Program-made: the position numbers and the translations under genes
Notes under the pieces: model-generated
Seen by the model: the letters and a program-made list of their open reading frames with translations, nothing else
Database searches by the model: none
What the model was told of the DNA's origin: nothing
Assembly (NCBI GenBank): GCA_963730305.1
Contig: CAVSRB010000003.1
Span: forward strand, 434,001 to 498,000
Source: CAMYMQ01 sp963730305
Lineage (GTDB): Bacteria; Pseudomonadota; Alphaproteobacteria; Bin65
Reading direction: 5' to 3'
Length of the DNA stretch: 64,000 bases
In this document: positions 43,204-55,611 of the stretch, one piece after another
Position numbering within the stretch: position 1 is the first letter of the stretch
How the letters are laid out: every line of letters starts with the position of its first letter

Positions 43204-43743
43204 ATGTCCAAACCTCGCAAGCCCTCCGAGACGGCCGAACGTCTGCACCGGGCGATCCGCGTCACCAGCGCCCAGAGCAACCTGTTCTCGAGCGCTGTCG
43301 CCGCGCGTCTCGGCATCACGGTCAACGACCTCGAGTGCCTCGACATCATCCACCTTCACGGACCGCTGACCGCCGGCGCGCTGGCCGAACGAACGGGACT
43401 CACCACCGGGGCGATCACCGGCATCGTCGACCGGCTGGCGGCCGTGGGCTTCGTCCGACGCGAGCCCGACCCCGACGACCGGCGGCGGGTCATCGTGCGA
43501 ACGCAGCCAAAGGCTGGCGAGAAGGTCCAGCCGCTGTACAATTCGCTGGCCCGGCGCATGGACGAAGTCGTCGAGCGCTACCGCGAGGAGGATCTCGCCG
43601 TGCTGATCGACTACTACGAGATGGCCGCGGAGGTGCTGCGCGACGAGACCCGCCGTCTGCGCGAAGCGCCGCCCGAAGGCCGCGCGCGCGACCGGGAAGC
43701 GCGGGCAAAGCGCCGGGCGGAGAGCCGCGGGAAGAGCGGCTGA
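43204..43743 (+). CDS. MarR-family transcriptional regulator
   Basis: This 179-aa winged-helix regulator has the MarR fold: LGITVNDLECLDIIHLHGPL, GALAERTGLTTGAITGIVDRL and the wing VGFVRREPDPDDRRRVIVRTQ. An Arg/Glu-rich tail follows. It is divergent from the ABC exporter. Its stop shares bases with the GMC start (TGATG), so it is coupled to the GMC gene. It probably represses the exporter and the GMC gene until a ligand is present. Confidence 0.9.
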   Translation: MSKPRKPSETAERLHRAIRVTSAQSNLFSSAVAARLGITVNDLECLDIIHLHGPLTAGALAERTGLTTGAITGIVDRLAAVGFVRREPDPDDRRRVIVRTQPKAGEKVQPLYNSLARRMDEVVERYREEDLAVLIDYYEMAAEVLRDETRRLREAPPEGRARDREARAKRRAESRGKSG

Positions 43744-45326
43744 TGTACGACTACGTCATCGTCGGCGCCGGCTCCGCCGGCTGCGTGCTTGCCGGACGGC
43801 TGAGCGAGGACCCCAACGTCCGCGTCTGCCTGCTCGAAGCCGGTGGCTCTGACGACAGCAAGGTGATCGTCATCCCGGCCGGTGTCGCCTCGATCCTGCC
43901 GACCCGGATCAAGAACTGGGCCTACGAGACCGTGCCCCAACCGGGCCTGAACGGCCGCCGGGGCTTCCAGCCGCGCGGCAAGGTGCTCGGCGGGTCGAGC
44001 TCGATAAACGCGATGATCTACACGCGCGGCCAGCGCGAGGACTATGACGGCTGGGCCGCGGCCGGCAACCGGGGCTGGGGCTTCGACGACCTGCTGCCCT
44101 ACTTCCTGCGCGCCGAGGACCAGGCGCGCGGCGCCGACGACTGGCACGGCGTCGGCGGGCCGCTCCACGTCATGGACCCGCGCCACAAGAGCCCGGTCGC
44201 CCAGGCCTTCCTGGACGCGGGGGAGCAGCTGCAGCTGCCCGCGACCGACGACTTCAACGGCCCGCGCCAGGAGGGCCTCGGCTGGTACCAGGTCACCCAG
44301 AAGAACGGCGAGCGCTGGAACGCCGCCCGCGCCTACCTCAAGCCCGCGCTCGGCCGGCCCAACCTGACCGTGATCACCAAGGCGCGCGCGACCCGGATCC
44401 TGTTCGAGGGCCGCAAGGCGGTCGGCGTCGAGTACCGGCACGGCCGCGCCCGCCACGAGGTGCGCGCGGCGCGCGAGGTGATCCTGTCAGGCGGCGCCTT
44501 CAACTCGCCGCACCTGCTGCTGCTCTCCGGGATCGGCCCTGCCGCGGCGTTGCGGCAGCACGGCATCGCCGTGGTCCACGACCTGCCCGGGGTCGGCGCC
44601 AACCTTCATGACCATATCGACTACATCACCACCTACCGCAGCCGGACGCGCGACCCGATCGGGCTGACCCCTGCCGGGCTGGCGCGGGTGATCGGCCAAT
44701 ATTTCGAGTGGAAGCGGTCGCGTACCGGCCTGCTGACCACCAACTTCGCCGAGGCCGGCGGCTTCCTGAAGACCGACCCGGCGGTCGACCGACCCGACAT
44801 CCAGTTCCACTTCGTGATCGGCATCGTCGACGCCCACAACCGCAAGCCCCACTTTACCCACGGCTATAGCTGCCACGTCTGCGTGCTGCGCCCGAAGAGC
44901 CGCGGCACCGTCGAGCTGGAAAGCCCCGATCCGATGAAGGCGCCGCGCATCGACCCGGCCTTCCTGGCCGAAAAGGAAGACCTCGACACCCTGATGGCCG
45001 GCACCCGGATCATGCGCCGGATCCTCGAAGCGCCCGCCTTCGAGCGTTTCCGCGGCCGCGAGCTCTATCCCGTCGACGCCGGCGACGACGCGGCGCTGGC
45101 CGAGGAGATCCGCAACCGGGCCGACACCGTCTATCACCCGGCCGGCACCTGCCGCATGGGCAACGACGACCAGGCCGTGGTCGACGACCGGCTGCGCGTG
45201 CGCGGGCTGGAGGGGCTGCGCGTGGTCGACGCCTCGATCATGCCGACCCTGATCAGTGGCAACACCAACGCGCCGACCATCGCGATCGGCGAGAAGGCCG
45301 TCGACATGATCCGCGCCGACGCCTAG
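43743..45326 (+). CDS. GMC-family FAD oxidoreductase (choline/alcohol dehydrogenase-like)
   Basis: This 527-aa enzyme has the FAD motif VGAGSAGCVLAGRLSEDP at the N-terminus. The GMC signature GKVLGGSSSINAMIYTRGQR and the second signature LSGGAFNSPHLLLLSGIGPA are present. The active-site His is in YHPAGTCRMG and the Asn or His in SGNTNAPTIAIGEKA. GMC dehydrogenases oxidise alcohols or aldehydes and pass electrons to quinones. The substrate is probably not choline; the operon with marR and the exporter suggests a xenobiotic or secondary metabolite. Confidence 0.92.
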   Translation: MYDYVIVGAGSAGCVLAGRLSEDPNVRVCLLEAGGSDDSKVIVIPAGVASILPTRIKNWAYETVPQPGLNGRRGFQPRGKVLGGSSSINAMIYTRGQREDYDGWAAAGNRGWGFDDLLPYFLRAEDQARGADDWHGVGGPLHVMDPRHKSPVAQAFLDAGEQLQLPATDDFNGPRQEGLGWYQVTQKNGERWNAARAYLKPALGRPNLTVITKARATRILFEGRKAVGVEYRHGRARHEVRAAREVILSGGAFNSPHLLLLSGIGPAAALRQHGIAVVHDLPGVGANLHDHIDYITTYRSRTRDPIGLTPAGLARVIGQYFEWKRSRTGLLTTNFAEAGGFLKTDPAVDRPDIQFHFVIGIVDAHNRKPHFTHGYSCHVCVLRPKSRGTVELESPDPMKAPRIDPAFLAEKEDLDTLMAGTRIMRRILEAPAFERFRGRELYPVDAGDDAALAEEIRNRADTVYHPAGTCRMGNDDQAVVDDRLRVRGLEGLRVVDASIMPTLISGNTNAPTIAIGEKAVDMIRADA

Positions 45327-45485
45327 CAGGTCGCCGGTCTCGATGACGCCCAGCACGAGCGACAGCGCGGCGGCCGCGATCGCCAGCACTTCGGTCGAGT
45401 AGGGTTCGAGCACGAAGGCGACGAACGGCACCGCCAGGATGCCGAGCATCGCCGGAGCGGCATAGGCCTCGAGGCCAAAAATCAT
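45318..45485 (-). pseudogene. N-terminal remnant of a permease (SLC13/DASS-like)
   Basis: The frame from the ATG at 45485 reads MIFGLEAYAAPAMLGILAVP, then FVAFVLEPYSTEVLAIAAAA and LSLVLGVIETGDLLGV. This looks like the first helices of a divalent-anion (SLC13/ArsB-like) transporter. After residue 56 the frame runs antisense into the GMC gene and no longer resembles a protein. So only the start of a transporter remains, cut off by the 3' end of the GMC gene. A chance similarity is possible. The rest of 45327-45711 holds no gene I can support. Confidence 0.45.
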
Positions 45486-45666
45486 GGAGCGGCGATCCTG
45501 CGCGGCGGCAGGGCTGGGCGATCCTGATCCTGCGGGGCGATCGGCCGAACCGATAGCCCGGATCGGCGGCCGTCGCCGACGGCTGTTCGGGCGCTCGACC
45601 TTGCCGCGCCATCCGGCGCACATTCGGCTATGATGATTGCCGTCCACATTGTCAGCCCGCACCAAA

Positions 45667-45684
45667 TTCTATAGACTTATAGAA
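45667..45684. promoter_or_regulatory. 18-bp perfect palindrome before the Rieske oxygenase
   Basis: TTCTATA-GACT-TATAGAA is a perfect inverted repeat with 7-bp arms, ending 27 bases before the Rieske oxygenase start and 12 bases before its GGAGGA ribosome site. Its placement overlaps a likely promoter or the transcription start. Such repeats are bound by GntR or MarR regulators of aromatic catabolism. No matching regulator is adjacent; the MarR at 43.2 kb is the nearest. Confidence 0.6.
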
Positions 45685-45711
45685 AACGATCTCGTTCCCG
45701 GAGGAAATGCC

Positions 45712-46797
45712 ATGCTAGTTCGCACCGAGAAGCCCTGGCCGCTCAACGCCTGGTACCAGGCCGCCTGGGCGACCGAGATCGAGGAGGGTCAGATCCTCGC
45801 CCGCACCCTGCTCGACGAGCCGGTGGTGCTGTACCGGGACGCCGACGGCGCGGTCCACGCGCTCGAGGACCGCTGCTGCCACCGGGCGACCCCGCTTCGC
45901 CTCGGCGAGGTGGTGCCCGAGGGGCTGCAGTGCGGCTATCACGGCATGGTCTTCGACGGTTCGGGCAAATGCGTGGTGATCCCGGGCCAGGAGTCGATCC
46001 CGCCCCAGGCCCGCGTCCGCAGCTATCCGGTGGTCGAGCGCCAGGAATTCATCTGGATCTGGATGGGCGATCCGGAGAAGGCCGACGAGGCGCTGATCAT
46101 CGACTACCCGTGGAACGACGACCACGAGAACTGGCCGCACAAGCACGGCATGTATCACGTCAAATGCAACTACATGCTGCTGATCGACAATCTGATGGAC
46201 CTGACCCACATCCCCTTCATCCACCGCAGGACCATCGGCGGCGGCAACCAGATGGGCCAGGTCAACGCGACCATGGACGTCAAGAAAACGGACACCGGCG
46301 TCCACTACATCCGATGGATGGAAGACATCGTGCCGCCGCCGACCTATCAGAAGGGAGCCGGCTGGAACGGCGACACCCGGGTCGACCGCTGGCAGGAGTT
46401 CGAATACATCGCGCCGACCGCCGTCGTGCAGTGGACCGGCGCGCTCGAGGTCGGTCGCGGCGCCCGCGAGAACCGCGACCAGAAGGGCGGTTTCTCGCTG
46501 CGCCTGTGGCACTGCGCCACGCCAGAGACGGAAGACAGCTGCTTCTATTTCTGGACCCCGGCCAACGGCTACAAGCCCGAGGACCCGGAAGCGACGGAGA
46601 TCCTCTACCAGGAGATCGCGACGACCTTCGTCGAGGACCTCGAGTTCCTGGAATCGCAGCAGGCCACCTACGCCGCCAATCCGGACGCGCCGCTGGTCGA
46701 CATCAAGCACGACGCCGCGCGCCTGCCCGCTCGCCGTGCGGTCGAACGGATGATCCGGGCGGAAGAAAAGGCCGCGCCGGCCGTCGCCGCCGAGTAG
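45712..46797 (+). CDS. Rieske-type aromatic oxygenase, VanA-like
   Basis: This 361-aa protein is an oxygenase component of the VanA/phthalate-type. The Rieske [2Fe-2S] ligands are Cys55-x-His57 (CCHR) and Cys74-x-x-His77 (CGYH). The mononuclear iron motif is NLMDLTHIPFIH with Asp and two His. GGAGGAA precedes the ATG at 45712. Such oxygenases demethylate methoxy-aromatics or hydroxylate rings. A VanB-type reductase is not adjacent; the nearest redox partner is the flavin reductase at 47.8 kb. Confidence 0.92.
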   Translation: MLVRTEKPWPLNAWYQAAWATEIEEGQILARTLLDEPVVLYRDADGAVHALEDRCCHRATPLRLGEVVPEGLQCGYHGMVFDGSGKCVVIPGQESIPPQARVRSYPVVERQEFIWIWMGDPEKADEALIIDYPWNDDHENWPHKHGMYHVKCNYMLLIDNLMDLTHIPFIHRRTIGGGNQMGQVNATMDVKKTDTGVHYIRWMEDIVPPPTYQKGAGWNGDTRVDRWQEFEYIAPTAVVQWTGALEVGRGARENRDQKGGFSLRLWHCATPETEDSCFYFWTPANGYKPEDPEATEILYQEIATTFVEDLEFLESQQATYAANPDAPLVDIKHDAARLPARRAVERMIRAEEKAAPAVAAE

Positions 46798-46812
46798 CGG
46801 TCTCGCCGGCGG

Positions 46813-47823
46813 CTACTTCAGCGCCCGCGCGAAGAAGGCGACGATCTCGCGGTTGAGCCGGACGTGGACGGCCGCCCGGTCGACGCCGGGCGGATCGGTG
46901 CTGGCTGGTCCGACCTGACCCTGCAGCGCGGCCGGAAACGGCGCGATGAAGGTGAAGTGCCCGATCTTGGGGACGACGACATACTCGTGCGCGACCGGCA
47001 GGCTGCGGTGGATGTGCTCGGCGTGGAACGGGAAGCGCAGCACCGTATCGGCGCCGGCCCTATAGAGCCGTATCTTCGCCGTCACGCTCTTGAAGGCATC
47101 GGCGCCGAAGATCGCGCCGACCGGGGCGAGCAACACTGCGGCGCGGATACGCCGGTCCGGCTTGACCGTCAGCGGCCTGGGCGCCCCACCCGGCTTCTCC
47201 CGCCCATAGGCGCAGAACCCGGGGTCCTTGGCGCGATCGACCGTGCAGTGACGAACGACGCGCGCCAGGTCCGGCTTCGCCCCCAGGAGGGCGAGGATGG
47301 TGTAGCCGCCCGCCGAATGGCCGACCGCGCCGATCTTCCGGCGGTCGACCGCCTTGCCCAGAGCCTTGTCGGCCAGCACCGCGTCGATCGCCGCGGAGAC
47401 GTCCTTCGGCCGGCTCAGGAACATCGCCCGTGTGCCGCTGCGGCTGCCGTCCTGCCAGTTGTCGCCGCGGTGGTGGACGGCGGCCACGACCCAGCCGGCG
47501 CGTGCCAGCGCCCGCCCGAGGTCGCGGTGATTGAGTTGACCGCCGCCGGTGCCATGGGAGAGGACGATCAGCCCGAAACGGCCGGGTGCGAGCGGCGCGT
47601 CGCTGGCGACCTTGAGCACGAAGGGGCCGAGCGTGACGACGCCTTCCTTGCGCGTCGTCGGATGCCACACGGTCATGGCCAGCCGCTCGCCGTCGACGGT
47701 CGTGTCCAGAAAGCGAATGCCGGCGTTATAGGTCTTGCCCGCCGCCGTCGCGCCGGACGCAGCGGTGGCGATCGCGCCGATTAAGCAAACGATCGCCAAC
47801 AGGCTCCTAACGCCCCAGCCCAC
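46813..47823 (-). CDS. exported alpha/beta hydrolase (predicted dienelactone-hydrolase-like)
   Basis: This 336-aa protein has a signal peptide (residues about 1-31) and a hydrolase domain with LIVLSHGTGGGQLNHRDLGR, AVHHRGDNWQDGS and the nucleophile elbow GAVGHSAGGYTILALLGA. The catalytic His is likely in KIGHFTFIAP. The GTG at 47823 is preceded by AGAGGA, which decides the start. It is on the same strand as, and downstream of, the flavin reductase gene. The real substrate is unknown. Confidence 0.84.
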   Translation of the reverse strand: MGWGVRSLLAIVCLIGAIATAASGATAAGKTYNAGIRFLDTTVDGERLAMTVWHPTTRKEGVVTLGPFVLKVASDAPLAPGRFGLIVLSHGTGGGQLNHRDLGRALARAGWVVAAVHHRGDNWQDGSRSGTRAMFLSRPKDVSAAIDAVLADKALGKAVDRRKIGAVGHSAGGYTILALLGAKPDLARVVRHCTVDRAKDPGFCAYGREKPGGAPRPLTVKPDRRIRAAVLLAPVGAIFGADAFKSVTAKIRLYRAGADTVLRFPFHAEHIHRSLPVAHEYVVVPKIGHFTFIAPFPAALQGQVGPASTDPPGVDRAAVHVRLNREIVAFFARALK

Positions 47824-47845
47824 GATCCCATCCTCTCGGGGCGGC

Positions 47846-48346
47846 CTAGCCGCCGTAGAAGACCTTCTCGCCCAGGTCGGCCATGTGGAGGATCGCGAGG
47901 TCGGCGCGGCCGTCGGGCTGGTGGTAGACGGTGGCGTTGACCGCCTCGCCGATGACCGTGTGGTGGTCGCCCTTCTCGACGATCTCGGCGACCTTGAACT
48001 CGACCGCGGCGATGGCGTGGTCGAGGATCGGCGCGCCCGACATGCCGGTGTGGTAGGGCTCGCCCGAGATCTTGCCGTCATGGACCTCGGCTGGCTTGAA
48101 GAAGGTGAAGGCCATGCCGACGTGGTCCTTGCCCAACATGCACAGCGCGAAATGGCCGGATTTCTTCAGCACTTCGTAGGCGTGCGAATCCGCCTTGACG
48201 CCGACCGCCACCAGGGGCGGCTCGAAGGCGGTCTGGGTGACCCAGTTGACCGTCGCCGCCCCGATCTCGCCGTCGGCCTCGGCGGTGAGCACGTAGAGGC
48301 CATAGGGGATCATGCGCAGGGCGGTCTTCTTGGTGTCGGCGTCCAT
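47846..48346 (-). CDS. flavin reductase-like FMN-binding protein
   Basis: This 166-aa protein has the flavin_reduct domain: LRMIPYGLYVLTAEADGE, IGAATVNWVTQTAFEPPLVA, GHFALCMLGKDHVGMAFTFF and the end AILHMADLGEKVFYGG. Members bind FMN and reduce it for a partner oxygenase, or act as stand-alone reductases. It is upstream of the hydrolase gene on the same strand and may serve the nearby oxygenase. Confidence 0.88.
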   Translation of the reverse strand: MDADTKKTALRMIPYGLYVLTAEADGEIGAATVNWVTQTAFEPPLVAVGVKADSHAYEVLKKSGHFALCMLGKDHVGMAFTFFKPAEVHDGKISGEPYHTGMSGAPILDHAIAAVEFKVAEIVEKGDHHTVIGEAVNATVYHQPDGRADLAILHMADLGEKVFYGG

Positions 48347-48447
48347 GGGGCGTTTCTCCGGTTCTCGTTGGGATCGGTACAGGTCGCGTCGAAGCTAGGC
48401 GACGCCATTCGGTCGATCAAGCGGACAGGGATGCATGTCGGCCATCG

Positions 48448-52067
<3,620 letters not shown>

Positions 52068-52245
52068 GGCATGGGCCGTAGCGCAGGCGCGCGCGCCGGT
52101 CTACCCCTGTCGCGCCGGTTTGCGCGTATCGGAGCGCTGCAGGGTGCGCAATTCGCCATTCCGTGTGCTCGCAGCGAATGGCTGGACCCTACCGGAGCCG
52201 CTGCTAGAGTGCGGCGCCGCCAACGCTGATCGTCCGGGCCCTTCA

Positions 52246-53859
52246 ATGCCGCCTGCCGCCGACCCCCGCGTCCATCCCTACGCCAACTTCGACATCCCCG
52301 CCCTGCTCGCCGAGCGGGCGCGGACCCGCGCCGACCACCCCTTCATCGTCTGGGAGCCGTTCGAGGGCCCGGGCGCGACCTGGACCTATGCCCAGTTCGC
52401 CGACCGGGTCGACCGGGTCGCCGCCGGCCTGGCCGCGCGCGGGGTCAAGCCGGGCGACAGCGTGCTGGTCCATCTGGAGAACTGCCCGGAGATCCTGTTC
52501 GCCTGGTTCGCCTGCGCCAAGCTGGGCGCGATCTGCGTGACCACCAACGCCCGGTCTGCGGCCGACGAGATGACCTATTTCGCCGACCATTCGGGCGCGG
52601 TCGCGGCGATCACCCAGCCCAAGTTCGCCGACATGGTCGCCGGCGCCTGCACCGGCCTGCGCTGGCTGGCGGTGACCGACCACGACAGCGGCGCGCCGCC
52701 GGCCCAGGGCCAGGCGCCCGATGCGGACAGCGCCTTCGCGGCGCTCGACGGCGATCCGTCCGTCCGTGCCCGGCCGGGCCGCCGATCCGCTGGCGCCGCT
52801 GTCGGTCCAGTTCACCTCGGGCACGACGTCGCGGCCCAAGGCGGTGCTGTGGACCCACGCCAACGGCCTGTGGGGGGCGCAGGTCTGCGCCCAGCACGAG
52901 GACCTGCGGCCCGACGATATCCACCAGATCCAGCTGCCGCTGTTCCACACCAACGCCCAGGCCTATTCGATCCTGGCGACCCTGTGGGCCGGCGGCACGG
53001 CCGTGGTCGTACCCCGCTTCTCGGCGTCGCGCTTCTGGGACATCGCGGTGCGCAACCGCTGCACCTGGACCTCGCTGGTGCTGTTCTGCATCAAGGCGCT
53101 GAGGGACCGGGAGGTGCCGCCCGAGCACTTCTTCCGCCTGTGGGGCGCGTCGGTCTGTTCGCGCCGCCCGAGGACGCGCGCTTCGGGGTCAAGTCGATCG
53201 GCTGGTGGGGGATGACCGAGACCATCACCCACGGCATCGTCGGCCGCCCGCACCTGGACAACCGGCCGATGTCGATGGGCCGGCCTGCGCCGGAATATGA
53301 GATCGCGGTGGTCCGCGACGACGGCTCGCCGGTCGACCCCGGCGAGACGGGCAGTCTCCGGATCCGCGGCATCCGCGGCCTGTCGCTGTTCGCCGAGTAT
53401 CTGGGCAACGCCCAGGCGACCGCCGACAGCTTCGATCCTGACGGCTGGTTCCTCACCGGCGACACGGTCACCCTGCACGACGACGGCTTCATCAGCTTCG
53501 CCGACCGCGACAAGGACATGCTGCGGGTCGGCGGCGAGAACGTCGCCGCGTCGGAGATCGAGCGGGTGATCGCGACCCTGCCGCTCGCCCACGAGGTCGC
53601 CGTGGTCGGCCGGCCGCACCCGATGCTCGACGAGGTGCCGGTCGCCTACGTGATGGTCGCCGGCGGGGTCGACAAGGCGCCGCCCGACTATGCCGACCAG
53701 GTGCTGGCCGCGTGCCGCGACAAGCTGGCCGACTTCAAGGTGCCGGCGGAGGTGCGGCTGGTCGACGACTTCCCCCGCTCGACGATCGAGAAGATCGCCA
53801 AGAACACGCTGCGGGCGGCGCTGGCGGCCGAGGCCGAGGGGGCGAAGGCGAGCGCATAA
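52246..53859 (+). pseudogene. AMP-dependent acyl-CoA ligase, with two compensating frameshifts
   Basis: The protein is a CoA ligase of the AMP-binding superfamily. Its N-terminal part reads FVWEPFEGPGATWTYAQFAD and VLVHLENCPEILFAWFACAK. At a TCCG tract (52755-52767, three copies) the frame breaks. Removing one 4-base copy gives GDPSVPGRAADPL followed by the ATP motif FTSGTTSRPKAVLWTHAN in frame. That frame continues to LWGASV, where it breaks near 53155-53165. The first frame resumes as LFAPPEDARFGVKSIGWWGMTE and runs through GWFLTGDTV, DKDMLRVGGENVA and the C-terminal Lys region RSTIEKIAKNTLR. Repaired length would be about 536 aa. No clear ribosome site precedes the ATG. Confidence 0.85.
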
Positions 53860-53870
53860 GCCCCCTGTCT

Positions 53871-53969
53871 GTCACCCCGGCCGGAGCGAAGCGAAGTGCC
53901 GGGGTCCATGGCCGATGCCGGAAACGGCCTTCGCATGCCGGATGGACCCCGGAACAAGTCCGGGGTGAC
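53871..53969. repeat. REP-like palindromic element, two palindromes in a bracket
   Basis: The gap between the ligase and amidohydrolase genes is filled by GTCACCCCGG (53871) and its inverse CCGGGGTGAC (53960-53969). The second palindrome at 53946-53966 is ACCCCGGA-ACAAG-TCCGGGGT. The first, about 53873-53906, has CACCCCGGC and GCCGGGGTCC arms. A further GC-rich palindrome lies between. The core CCCGGACTTG(A/T)TCCGGG resembles a REP family I know from many alphaproteobacteria, and it recurs in rnpB of this window. It may also end the two convergent transcripts. Confidence 0.72.
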
Positions 53970-53998
53970 AATTCCGGTTTTGTGGCGGCCTAACCACC

Positions 53999-54884
53999 TC
54001 ACCCGCCATACAGCCGCACCGGATTGTCCACGAGGATCTTCCGCCGTTGCGCCTCGTCCGGCGCCCATACCGCGAGTCTGGTCCAGCAGGTGGCCGTCGT
54101 TCGGCATCGCGCCGGGCAGCATGACGTGGGGCCAGTCCGAGCCCCAGACGCACCGGTCCGGACCTGCTTCGATCAAGGTCTGCGCGTGGGCGACGACGTC
54201 GTCGAACGGCGGCGCGCGGTTGGCACTGATCCGCTCGGCACCCGACAGCTTGACCCACGCCTTGCCGTCGCGGAGCAGGCCGAGCATGCGGGCGAAACCG
54301 GGGTCGGCGGCGCCGCGGGCCACCGGCATGTGGCCCATATGGTCGATCACCAGCGGCACCGGCCAGCGGGCGAGCTCGTCCCACGGCACGTCGGGCGCCG
54401 ACACGTCGATCAAGAGCTGGATGTGCCAGCCGAGCGAGGCGATCCGGGGCGCCAGCGCGGCGCCGACCGCGAAGCCGACCCCGCCGCCGAACAACAGGTT
54501 GACCCGGATGCCGCGCACGCCGGCGGCGTGCATCGCCGCGAGCTCGGCGTCGGTGATCGTCTCGTCGACCACGGCGACGCCGCGATAGCCGGGCGTGGCG
54601 CGCAGCGCCGCCAGCATCGCCCGGTTGTCGGTGCCGTGGACGCTGACCTGGACGAAGACGCCACGGGCGACGCCGAGGGCGTCGTGCAGGGCGCGGAGCC
54701 TCTCCAGCGGCGCGTCCGGCGGCGTGTAGCTGCGCTCGGGCACCAGCCCGGTGGCGCGGTCGATGACGTGGAAGTGGGTGTCCCAGGCGCCGGCCGGCAT
54801 GGCGAAGCCGGGCGGCCGCGGTTCGGGATCGGGCCCCGGAATGTCGGGCGCGGTTAGAGCGGTCGAGGGGCGCGGCGAAGCCAT
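53999..54884 (-). pseudogene. amidohydrolase-2 family metal-dependent hydrolase, with a 3'-proximal frameshift
   Basis: The family (TIM-barrel decarboxylases and lactonases, such as the 2-pyrone-4,6-dicarboxylate lactonase-like group) is shown by WDTHFHVIDRATGLVPERSY, GYRGVAVVDETITDAELAAM, GWHIQLLIDVSAPD, PLVIDHMGHMPVARGAADPG and CVWGSDWPHVMLPGAMPNDG. After HLLDQTR the frame shifts near 54066-54075; removing one base gives WAPDEAQRRKILVDNPVRLY and GG then a stop at 53999. The repaired protein would be 294 aa. The N-terminal THFHV supplies the metal His pair. The ATG at 54884 starts a normal short leader. Confidence 0.84.
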
Positions 54885-54958
54885 GGCAGCCGTCGGCGGT
54901 GAGCGCGGGGCACTCAGCCTACGGCGGCACGGCGACGCGGGAAAGGCGGTGGAACCGC

Positions 54959-55525
54959 TTAGACGAACTCGGGCAGGCTGTGGATATGAACGTCTTCGGC
55001 GCCGTGGCGGTTGAGGATGCCGATCGCCTTGACCTCGGCGGCGGTATCCGGCGTCCGCACCCACAGGATCAGCCCGCCCTTGGCGAGCTGGTCTTCGATG
55101 CCGCGGGCATGGCGTTCGCCGACGATGTCGGCCAGCACGGAGCCGACCAGCCCGCCCGCCCCGCCGGCCATTGCTGCGGCAGCCAGGGCGCCGGCGATGG
55201 TGCCGCCGCTGGCGACCAGGGCGCCGGCCGCGGCGACCGCGCCGACATAGGCCAGTCCGCCGGTCAGGACGCCCTTGGCGTCGCCGACCAATTCGCGGGC
55301 GACATAGGCGATCCGCGGCGCGTCCGGGTCGTCCTCGACCTCGCGGACCTGCTCGTAGCGGTGGCCGAGCTTCTCCTCGACGGCATGTTGTCCGGCCAGC
55401 AGGCTCAGATCGGCCAGGTCGAACCCCGAGCTCTCCAGTTCGTCGGCCGCGCGCTCGAGCGCGGCATGGTCGTGAAAGACGCCGACTGCTTCACGGTTGA
55501 CCACGGGCGTGGCGCTGCCATCCAT
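54959..55525 (-). CDS. YflT-like stress-protein domain with glycine/alanine-rich core
   Basis: This 188-aa protein opens with a YflT-like N-domain (AVGVFHDHAALERAADELES). A central Gly/Ala-rich hydrophobic segment follows (residues about 90-140: LAYVGAVAAAGALVASGGTI, AGALAAAAMAGGAGGLVGSV), then a C-terminal domain ending EDVHIHSLPEF. Such proteins are annotated as general stress proteins, but the role is unproven. A near-perfect ribosome site (AAAGGAGGT) decides the start at 55525. Confidence 0.72.
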   Translation of the reverse strand: MDGSATPVVNREAVGVFHDHAALERAADELESSGFDLADLSLLAGQHAVEEKLGHRYEQVREVEDDPDAPRIAYVARELVGDAKGVLTGGLAYVGAVAAAGALVASGGTIAGALAAAAMAGGAGGLVGSVLADIVGERHARGIEDQLAKGGLILWVRTPDTAAEVKAIGILNRHGAEDVHIHSLPEFV

Positions 55526-55611
55526 CGCTGACCTCCTTTCGCTATTCGTAGCGTATTGAGGCCGAGATTTGGATAACAAGCCGTTAACCTTACGCCCGAA
55601 ACGCGCAATTT

